Below, piece after piece: positions 22,365-30,700 of a stretch of 64,000 nt of DNA. Location: contig RFFC02000014.1 of NCBI GenBank assembly GCA_005518205.2, positions 1 through 64,000 of the forward strand. Direction: 5' to 3'. This DNA is from Hormoscilla sp. GUM202 (GTDB lineage: Bacteria; Cyanobacteriota; Cyanobacteriia; Cyanobacteriales; Desertifilaceae). The stretch's first letter is position 1. Each line of letters opens with the position of its first letter. The notes beneath the pieces were generated by a model. That model did no database searches, was not told the DNA's origin, and saw nothing but the letters and a program-made list of their open reading frames with translations. The position numbers were made by a program, and so were the translations under genes.

Positions 22365-23399
22365 TTGGGCGAGCTCCTCATCACGGAGAAGCAAGCGACT
22401 TATTTTGATGTGAGAGCCTATAGCCAGTGGAGTCCCTATCTGGAAAAATGTTGCTTGTTACTGAGTGCGAACTCTTCTTATGAGCACGCCTCGGAAGATC
22501 TTAAGCAGCTCACGGGGATGAGCGTTTCCCGGGGAACTCAGCAACGACTGGTGCAACGTTATGAGTTTGAATTACTGACAGTTAAAGAAGCCGTTTCCTC
22601 AACGAGCGCTCAAGAACCGAAACTGCCCCTTCAGGAGTTTGAGTTGCCCACAGCTAAAGAAGCCGTTTCCTCAACGGGCCCTCAAGGACCGAAACTGCCC
22701 CCTCAGGAGTTTGAGTTGCCGACGGCTAAAAAAGCTGTTTCCGAAATCAGCCCTCAAGAACCGAAAGTGCTCGCCCATGAGTTGAAGTTGCCGACTGTCA
22801 AGGAAGTTGTTGAGGAAATGAGCATTGATGGGGGGAAAGTACGCTTACGGACCCCGCAAGGGAGACCCTGTGAGTGGCGCGATTACAAGGGCGTTAATCT
22901 ACATGACCTCGGGGTAGCGGCCTTCTTTCGGGACAATGCAGGACTGGTCAAATGGGTCAACCAGCAGCCCTTGGCGAATCCACTTGTGAGTATCGGAGAC
23001 GGTCATGATGGCGTTTGGAATTTGTTTGCCGAGATTGGCCCAACCATCTTCCGTCTGGAAATCCTCGATTGGTATCACTTGATGGAAAACCTCGAGAAAG
23101 TCGGTGGGTCCAGCTCTAGACTGGCACGAGTGAAAGCTCTCCTATGGTCAGGCAAGGTAGATGCAGCCCTCAAAGAATTTGACGACTGGGAGCATCCACG
23201 GGTTGATAACTTCAGGGCCTATGTTACTAAGCATCGTCACCGCATTGTGAACTATGGCTATTACCAAGCCGAGGGAATTTCAATCGGTTCGGGAGAGGTG
23301 GAATCAACGATTAAGCAGGTTGCGGCACGGGTGAAGCTCTCAGGAGCGCAGTGGAAAGCTGCCAATGTTCCCCAAGTTCTGCGGCATCTCGCAGCGTAG
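22365..23399 (+). CDS. Transposase main frame (ORF B) of the ISKra4-like element
   Basis: This frame has 344 residues from the listed start, but its open frame extends upstream over the T7 slip site, so the natural product is probably the ORF A-B fusion from 22138. It shows a GTQQRLVQRYEFEL segment, then a Pro-rich region with three tandem copies of a PPQEFELPTAKEAVS-type repeat. The catalytic part follows: MSIDGGKVRLRT (first Asp), SIGDGHDGVWNLFAE and ILDWYHLMENLEKVG (second region), and IGSGEVESTIKQVAARVK (Glu). The Pro-rich repeats are unusual and may come from local duplication. Probably functional. Confidence 0.8.
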   Translation: MGELLITEKQATYFDVRAYSQWSPYLEKCCLLLSANSSYEHASEDLKQLTGMSVSRGTQQRLVQRYEFELLTVKEAVSSTSAQEPKLPLQEFELPTAKEAVSSTGPQGPKLPPQEFELPTAKKAVSEISPQEPKVLAHELKLPTVKEVVEEMSIDGGKVRLRTPQGRPCEWRDYKGVNLHDLGVAAFFRDNAGLVKWVNQQPLANPLVSIGDGHDGVWNLFAEIGPTIFRLEILDWYHLMENLEKVGGSSSRLARVKALLWSGKVDAALKEFDDWEHPRVDNFRAYVTKHRHRIVNYGYYQAEGISIGSGEVESTIKQVAARVKLSGAQWKAANVPQVLRHLAA

Positions 23400-23634
23400 G
23401 GGGCCCGGAGCGTGCTTATCTCAATGGAGTATTCTCAAGGTGAGTCAATCTTGACATTCTCATCATCTCGTGGTCTGTCAAGATAAAATTGACGAATTTT
23501 ACGGAGATAACCGCTTCCGAGCCTTCCCTTCTCTTATCCGTCATCATTTCCTTGACAGACCAAGGGTCTATTAGTGACAGTTTAACAATGAAGTATTTTT
23601 GCTCATTGCCAAATTGGGATGCACCCGCAGGAGA

Positions 23635-23862
23635 TCGCCCATCGCAGCAGATCGGGCACAGTTATCCTAAGTGACAACAGCGGATTAGGAGTTTTGGCAG
23701 CATCCGAGGCTAGAGGCTCTAAATTACCACAAGATAACATATAATAGGCAACGGAGTAGAGTAGGGAAAGCCGAATATAGCTCAGACGGCAATCCCTGAT
23801 GCCAAAAGGGCAGTCCATATTTCACAATCTATTTTTGAACGTAGAATAAATAACAAGGACCT
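23635..23862. other. Upstream region of htpG, no gene seen
   Basis: This 228-base region holds no supported gene. It was separated from the glycosyltransferase cluster by the ISKra4-like insertion, and the htpG promoter should lie here. I do not see a clear CIRCE heat-shock inverted repeat. Confidence 0.4.
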
Positions 23863-25842
23863 ATGACGGTACTAGAACAAGGCACGATCGCAATTCATAC
23901 CGAGAATATATTCCCCATCATCAAGAAGTCTCTATACTCGGACCACGAGATATTCCTCAGAGAACTAATTTCCAACGGGGTGGATGCGATCGCCAAACTA
24001 AAAATGGTCTCCCATAGCGATGAATTCTCCGGGGAGATCGGTACTCCTGAAATCCAGATTAGCGTTGATAAGGACAAAAAGACACTCTCTATCTCCGATA
24101 ATGGCATCGGCATGACGGCGGAGGAGGTGAAAAAGTACATCAACCAAGTGGCCTTCTCTAGCGCCGAGGAATTTATCGAGAAATATAAGGGCAATGGCGA
24201 TAATGCTATCATCGGTCATTTTGGACTGGGCTTTTACTCCTCCTTCATGGTAGCCAAACAGGTGGAAATTGATACCCTATCTTACCAAGAAGGAGCCCAG
24301 CCAGTACACTGGAGCTGCGATGGCTCGCCAGAGTTTAAGCTAGAAGAGTCATCCCGCAGCACTCGCGGTACTACCGTTACCCTCACCCTTCCCGAGGAAG
24401 AACAGGAATACCTGGAAATAGCACGGATCAAGCAGTTGGTCAAGACCTACTGCGATTTTATGCCCGTCCAGATTATGCTCGATGGCGAGCAGATTAACAA
24501 GCAAGAGGCCCTTTGGCGATCGTCCCCCAGGGATCTCAAAGATGAGGAATATCTGGAGTTTTACCGCTATCTGCACCCCTTCACCGAAGAACCCCTGCTG
24601 TGGATCCATCTAAATACGGACTATCCTTTCTTGCTGAATGGGATTCTTTATTTTCCCAAGCTGCGACCGGATGTGGATGTCACCAAGGGACAGATTAAGC
24701 TATTCTCCAATCAGGTGTTCGTCACGGAACACTGCGAGGAGGTGATTCCTAAATTCCTGCTACCCATGCGGGGAGTAATCGATAGTCCAGATATCCCCCT
24801 GAATGTCTCCCGCAGCGCCTTGCAGATGGACCGCACTGTCCGCCGCATCTCCGACTTCATTGCCAAAAAAGTGGGAGATCGCCTGAAAGAGCAATACCGG
24901 GACAAGCGTGGGGAATACATCAAAAGCTGGAAAGACCTGGGCACATTTGTCAAGTTCGGCTGCCTCAACGACGACAAGTTCAAACAGCAAGTGGAAGATA
25001 TCGTCATCTATCGTACCACTTGGGATGGCAAGGCGGAGCAACAGCCAGCGGAAGTGCAAGTGCAAGCAGAAGAAGGAGATGCTTGGCAAGATATCGGTCC
25101 CACCAACACCGACGACAAGGGTAATACCTACACTACCCTGAAGGAATACCTGGAGCGGAATAAAGAACGCCACGAGAACCGGGTCTTCTACTGCACCGAC
25201 GAAATTACCCAGACGACCTACATCCAACTGCACAAAAATCAGGGCCTGGAAGTCCTCTATATGGACTCCTTCATCGACTCCCACTTTATCAGCTTCCTGG
25301 AACGGGAACACACCGACGTTAAGTTCTCCCGAGTAGACGCAGAGATCGACGAAAACCTGCTGGACAAAGAGAAAGATTCCGAAATCGTCGATCCCAAAAC
25401 CAACCAAACCCGCAGCGAACAGATCAAAGAACTGTTCGGGAAAGCCCTCAATAAGCCCAAACTCAACATCCGCACCGAAGCGCTGAAGTCCGACAACCCC
25501 CAAGATTCTCCCCCAGCAATGGTACTATTACCCGAGTTTCTCCGGCGGATGCAGGAGATGAATGCCTTGATGCAGCAAGAAACTGCTCTATTCCCCGAAG
25601 ACCATACTTTACTGGTAAATACAGCTCATCCCCTGATCCAGAATTTGGCGACTCTCTCTAGCGGTAGCATCATTGGCGGAGAAGGTACATCCCCCTCCGC
25701 TGAACTGGCTAATTTGATTTGTCATCACGTGTATGACCTGGCCCTGATGGCCCAAAAAGGCTTCGACGCCGATGGCATGAAGGCTTTTGTGGAACGCTCA
25801 AATCAAGTGCTGACCCGCTTGACAGAGCAAGCAACTAAGTAA
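23863..25842 (+). CDS. htpG: Molecular chaperone HtpG (bacterial Hsp90)
   Basis: This 659-residue ATP-driven chaperone dimer assists folding of client proteins in the cytosol; in cyanobacteria it is known to act on phycobilisome linker and other clients under heat stress. The N-terminal GHKL ATP site shows LRELISNGVDAIAKLK (usually NASDA), ISDNGIGMTAEEV and GHFGLGFYSSFMVA. The middle domain has LRGVIDSPDIPLNVSRSALQ (positions about 300-325) and the C-terminal dimerisation domain ends VERSNQVLTRLTEQ. Length is typical. It is followed by a strong hairpin with a T-run. Confidence 0.96.
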   Translation: MTVLEQGTIAIHTENIFPIIKKSLYSDHEIFLRELISNGVDAIAKLKMVSHSDEFSGEIGTPEIQISVDKDKKTLSISDNGIGMTAEEVKKYINQVAFSSAEEFIEKYKGNGDNAIIGHFGLGFYSSFMVAKQVEIDTLSYQEGAQPVHWSCDGSPEFKLEESSRSTRGTTVTLTLPEEEQEYLEIARIKQLVKTYCDFMPVQIMLDGEQINKQEALWRSSPRDLKDEEYLEFYRYLHPFTEEPLLWIHLNTDYPFLLNGILYFPKLRPDVDVTKGQIKLFSNQVFVTEHCEEVIPKFLLPMRGVIDSPDIPLNVSRSALQMDRTVRRISDFIAKKVGDRLKEQYRDKRGEYIKSWKDLGTFVKFGCLNDDKFKQQVEDIVIYRTTWDGKAEQQPAEVQVQAEEGDAWQDIGPTNTDDKGNTYTTLKEYLERNKERHENRVFYCTDEITQTTYIQLHKNQGLEVLYMDSFIDSHFISFLEREHTDVKFSRVDAEIDENLLDKEKDSEIVDPKTNQTRSEQIKELFGKALNKPKLNIRTEALKSDNPQDSPPAMVLLPEFLRRMQEMNALMQQETALFPEDHTLLVNTAHPLIQNLATLSSGSIIGGEGTSPSAELANLICHHVYDLALMAQKGFDADGMKAFVERSNQVLTRLTEQATK

Positions 25843-25875
25843 CATCTCCGTTGCTACTGTTGGTAATGACTATCA

Positions 25876-25911
25876 CAAACCCGGTTTCTCAGGAGAAACC
25901 GGGTTTCTTTG
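25876..25911 (+). terminator. Hairpin terminator after htpG, member of a dispersed palindrome family
   Basis: AAACCCGGTTTCTC and GAGAAACCGGGTTTCTTT pair almost perfectly with a short loop and end in a T-run, 34 bases past the htpG stop. The same arm sequence occurs downstream of pyrB (45753), of the 43741 remnant, and near ssrA (50301). Confidence 0.8.
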
Positions 25912-26474
25912 ACTATACTTTGGTCATGGATGCCTGAAACCCCCATGATTGCGTTTTTGACATCTTTAACTCCGATTTTTCTGAGGTTTGTAGTGAGGCA
26001 CTACAAACCTCAGTACTCCGAACTCCGAACTCCGAACTCGCGTTAGTCACCTATGGGTTCTCCCAACGTGAGTTCGACCTTCGACCGGGCGCATCCAGAA
26101 ATTGCTCGAATCTTCGTTCCGTGAAACAACGCATCTTCTTCGGCCCCCCAACCGCTGGCTGCGCCCCGCAGCTCCCCGTTGGCGGGCCGTTTCCGAAAAA
26201 CCTAGTGCTGTTAGTAGGCAAAACCTAGTGCTGTTAGTCTGCAAAACCTAGTGCTGTTAGTATGTAAAACCTAGTGCTGCTTTCTCAACTACTAAGTGGC
26301 TGTCTGTATCCCCCGTATGGGGTATCTTATGGTTGGCGGAGTTGCCTCCATCCCGGTGGTGCTTGGATGCGCCCCCTTCGACCTTTTCCGTTAGGATACA
26401 GGTCAATGTGAGTTCGACGGCTGTCACGAATGATCTATAATTTAGAATTACCGATGTTATCATAGAGGTGTTTT
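25912..26474. repeat. Repeat-rich intergenic region: palindrome plus tandem array
   Basis: No gene is supported. A perfect palindrome CTGAGGTTTGTAGTG/CACTACAAACCTCAG lies at 25981-26012; a shortened version is at 62710-62731. At 26018-26040 CCGAACT is repeated three times. At about 26199-26279 a unit of about 24 bases beginning AAAACCTAGTGCTGTTAGT is repeated four times. GTGAGTTCGAC occurs twice (about 26069 and 26407). The rpmB promoter should lie near 26430-26470. Confidence 0.65.
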
Positions 26475-26711
26475 ATGTCTCGCAGATGTCAGCTCACGGG
26501 TAAAAAGGCCAATAATGCCTATGCTATTTCTCACTCACACCGGCGCACCCATAAACTACAGCAGCCTAATCTCCAGTGGAAGCGAGTCTGGTGGCCCGAA
26601 GGTAATCGCTGGGTAAAGCTGCGACTTTCTACTAAGGCAATTAAGACTCTGGAACGTAAGGGCCTACAGGCAATGGCTAAGGAAGCGGGAATCAATCTAA
26701 ATCTACATTAA
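26475..26711 (+). CDS. rpmB: 50S ribosomal protein L28
   Basis: This 78-residue basic protein binds 23S rRNA in the large ribosomal subunit. The family start [20 protein letters not shown] and the [21 protein letters not shown] segment are diagnostic. AGAGG precedes ATG. Cysteine 5 is conserved in cyanobacterial L28. It stands alone between htpG and hpsA on the same strand. Confidence 0.96.
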   Translation: MSRRCQLTGKKANNAYAISHSHRRTHKLQQPNLQWKRVWWPEGNRWVKLRLSTKAIKTLERKGLQAMAKEAGINLNLH

Positions 26712-27705
26712 GTAGCAGCTCAGACCCTGGCAGATCGGGAAGGGGGGATTCTGGATTGTATCGTTAGAATAATACAGAATTAGGAGATGCTCCGGGCAAC
26801 TACCTCGAATCAAGCGCTGGTGATAGCTCGGAGCGCTGGCCCTCGGTCAACAACTCGCCATCATGTGCTATAGCGCGTCTAAATCATTTGTGGAAATATT
26901 GTTCTCGCGATCGCCATCAACTAAAACAATTGTTCGGGAAAGGTTTCAGCGTTAAATAGTTCCAGATATGGGCACGACTCCTGAGGGCTTATATAATAGA
27001 GGTGGGATTCGTATAGTAGAAACTTCACCGGGTACGCCGATGACTGGGATGGCTAGCACCGATTACCCTTCAAAACAATGGTGAAACCCAAAGTCCACTC
27101 GCCTAAGTGCAGTGTTGACAGTGACCGCACCCGAAATTGCGTTTCACTAGCGAAACCAGAGGCTAAGTGACAACCAGGACAGTTCGGAACCGAAAAGCCT
27201 TCTGTAGATGATAAGTATTCTGGGAAGATGGGGTAATCTATATAATAGAGTCCGAAATAGGGTATCATTTAGCCGCAGATATAGCGGTTTTCAGGCTAGT
27301 GAGGTACAGCATTTTTCGCCTCTCACCCTTAATAGCCAAGAGTGCTAAGTTACGGGTGTACCTCACCCGGGTGAAAAATAACTTCAGATTGGTGGTGCAT
27401 CGACCGTAGGAAGTATTATATAGCGTTTCTCAGATTGATGGGATCTAATCTGAGAAATTAGGGAGAGTTTCAGGGGCATGAGCTATAAATTTAGCATCCT
27501 AGGTTGAGAAGGGCCCTTTAATCTCTGGTAAAGGATAAGTAATGATATCGGAGAGATATGGGTAATTATTTAGAGATAAAATCTGTAAAACCTACCAAGA
27601 CAAGTTTAAGTTTTTTCACTGTTGAAGCGGAACGCTAGAGTTGCTAAGACAGGAGGTAGGTGGGTGGAAGGGGGATCTAGAGATAGTAAAATCAGGAAGG
27701 CTACC
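26712..27705. other. Long upstream region of hpsA, with a degenerate IS630-type MITE
   Basis: This nearly 1-kb region has no supported gene. At 27282 TAGCGGTTTTCAGGCTAGTGAGGTACA, spread over 27 bases, resembles the left end of the MITE at 59064; the inverted partner GTGTACCTCAC lies near 27357, so a decayed MITE of about 110 bases is likely. GTTTCTCAGATT ... AATCTGAGAAAT at 27424-27460 is an inverted repeat. AGGAAGG ends six bases before the preferred hpsA start at 27706. A long leader for hpsA is possible. Confidence 0.5.
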
Positions 27706-30700
27706 ATGTCGAATGGCAAGTTTTTAAGGAAACTACAAAAAAGCTTCAGACATCTGTGGCGGATGTCTGTAAAATTGGTCAAAAGTTTGATAAATAGGTT
27801 ATTGGCCAGTCTGCTGGGTAGGGGACGCAGAAGACGACGCCACGGGACATCAGGCTTTGTGTTGCCGACGGTGGTAATGGTGATGTTGGTGGTGATATTG
27901 CTGACGACGGCGATGGTGCTGCGTTCCTTCGATCGAGCGAAGAATGCCAGTAACTTTAGAGTATCTCCGGCGGCGCTGAACGCAGGAGGACCAGCAATAG
28001 AACGTGCAAAGGCCAAAATAGAGGCGTTATTTAATGACCCGACCCTACCGAGATCGACCCCATCAGAAAGAACTCTGTACAATGCGATAGTCAGTCAACC
28101 GGGAAGATACACCTTCGGAGATGAAATAGCTCTGAAAGTGATTGATGATTTTGGCGACGGAGCGGGAGTGTACTCTGAAGCTGGAGCAACGGAGTTAGCA
28201 AACAGCGAAACGACCAACACGGCTTGGAAGTTTCCAGTAGATACGGATAATAATGGGAAGTACGACAGCTTTACTCTATACGGAATATATTTCCGCAGTC
28301 CGCCTATTGATGACGACGGAGATCCGGCGAGACCGAGAACGGCATTAGAAGCGAGAACACCGCCGATAGAGGAGTCTAACTGCGAGAGTGCTCTAGGTAC
28401 TAGCGCGGGCTCGAACGGTTGGTATAAGGTGGGCAGCGAACTGAGAAAAAGCTTTTATGTATACGCGGCGACGGTGCCGATAACTGTTGAACCGTCGGCG
28501 ATCGCGAGTGTTGTGGAGATGGGCGCAGAGGAGAGGTACGAAAAATACCAAGGGAATAAGGTATTTTCGGCGCTGGAGATGCAGCAAGACATTGGTAAGA
28601 TCCCGCTACAGTATCATGCAGTTTGGTATCAGGACGACTTATCGCTGACGCCAGATACTCCATTCAGGCTGAATGGACGGGTATTTACGAATAGCAATCT
28701 GTTTATTTCAGAAAACTGCGATGGAGGACAAGACTGCCCAATCAGGCTGTATTTAATCAGCTCTCCAGCATCTTGCTATTTTAATGAAGAAAACTCCAAG
28801 ATAGTTGTAGGGGGTAATTTAGTTAATGGAGGTGCAAGTTGGGACAGCAGCGTGACGACCTATGCAGTGCAAGTTGATATGTTTAATGAAGACCTGGCAG
28901 TAAGATCGGATCCCAATTCTCATGATATTGATACAAATACATCTCAATCTATAGTGAGTGATGAGGCTCCCAGAAATGTGGCTTATAACAATCAGGCATA
29001 TGAGGAGCGCATAGATTTTCTGACAAGATCGGCTAAAGAGGGTTCGGGAGGAAGCTACAGGGTCTCGGGTGGGGACGTGACGGAGGACACGAGAGATCCG
29101 CAAGTGGTGAAAACGCGGGTGGAGGCGAGGCTAAAAGAAGACTCATCGCTAGATCCGGACACGGTACGGTTGGAAGAAATAGAACTATACATGAGAAATC
29201 GTACCCGCAGAGTACCTTTTAAGGAATTGGCCAGTGGTGTTAGTGCATTGGGCACCTACGATGTAGATATCGACAGCGATGGGTTAGCGGATCCCGATCC
29301 AGGTGTGTTCGAGGGCGATCCTTTTGCATCAGTGTCAGCAGGAGAGGCAGTAGAAGGGCTGCGACCGCCGGATGCCTGGGCATTTCCGACAGATCCGATA
29401 GATGGAATAACCGGTATAGGCTATACGGGGCTGGATTTAAACATTAGTGGCCCCCTCGCATTACCGAGGATGACAGAACCCCAACAACAGGAAGATCAAG
29501 GGTACGAAGAGTACCTGGGCGATCGGATCTTGCTGGGAAACAACCTGCCAGCGCTGTGGTATAAGGACTCTCTGGGCGACTTTGTGGGTGATGACGAAAC
29601 CCAAGAGCTTTCGGGGATTAACTGGAATGCGGGGGACGGAACTCGCTATCGGCAAACTCGCGTGCAACGGCTGGATGACTTGGGAACGACTAACCGCAAC
29701 GGCTTCTGGGAAAGGGCAGCGGCTGAGAAACCAAGCCAGAGGCTGGAAAATAAAGGTGGACTGCGAGTGGTAACAGGCGCTGGAATATATGTAGCAATGG
29801 GCGATCCTTTATTTTCACGAGATTTTTCTTTCCTACCCGAACCGCAACTAGGTGCAGGGGTGACAGTGGCTGCTCCTACCTTCGGCGACAATATAGTGGC
29901 ATGGCCGGACACAATGCCGATGTGGGAAGACACAAATGATAATGGTATATCCGACAAACCCACTTTTGTCACTGCTAGCCCAGGGGATAAGATGGGAGAC
30001 CTGCTGATGAGGTCAACAGTGGTATATCACTACGCTAATTCCTCTCCTGATGAATCGAGAAACCAGCTCCCACTAGCCTGTGTCAGCAGCTACTACGACC
30101 CGACAACTGAGACGACGGCCATGAACTTTGTTGCTTCTGGGGATGCTAATTGGGATGCTCGCTACAATGCTAATAACGGTCGTTCTGATAATGGGGTAGT
30201 TTACCCCCCGCCCCACAGTGAAGAAGACAGAACGAGTCTGATGGGGACTTGGGGAGCGCAACTGAGGACCCAGGCAAGGTTAGTATTTCCCAATGGACGG
30301 ATCGCCAACCCCCCATTAAGATCGGCGATGGAAAAATATGCAGCAGACAGCAGTGCCGAGTTTACTTTTGAAGAGAATGGGGCGATCGATGCAGCGATAT
30401 GTTCCTTGAGAATCCTGGACGGATATACGAGAGCTGGGGGTTTTGCTCCAGACACGACTCCGCCCATAACCCCAGGATCGATATACGAACAAACTTTCCT
30501 GGATGCCCAGCAAATCAGGGCAATTCACCGGGATTATGGTACAACGGTTCTAGATGAAACCTTCAGCTTTAACAATGGGGCTCTAGATGCAGACTATGAT
30601 CCGGGGTATGACCTCCCAGTAGAAGAAAGGCAGCCGTTGGAAATTCGGGCGACAGTGCTAGACTTGAATTTGCTGCGGAATAAGACAATTGACCATATAG

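Larger units (their letters stand above)
22040..23626 (+). mobile_element. ISKra4-family-like insertion sequence with 8-bp TSD
   Basis: The ends read GGGTGCATCCCAGTTTCGCA (left) and GGGTGCATCCCAATTTGGCA (right, inverted), and the 8-base TSD GCAGGAGA is present at 22032-22039 and 23627-23634. Length is 1587 bases. It holds two overlapping transposase frames. The 3' non-coding part (about 23400-23626) has a second, duplicated version at 62737-62978, where a group II intron is inserted. The element sits 20 bases after the interrupted glycosyltransferase gene. Family assignment is from the protein. Confidence 0.85.

Noticed and set aside
24760..25503. 247-codon minus-strand frame inside htpG
   Set aside because: Antisense shadow of htpG with Val/Phe/Leu-rich translation and no domain.
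26199..26279. Possible CRISPR array
   Set aside because: Repeats are tandem with only a few bases between them, and no cas gene is present.
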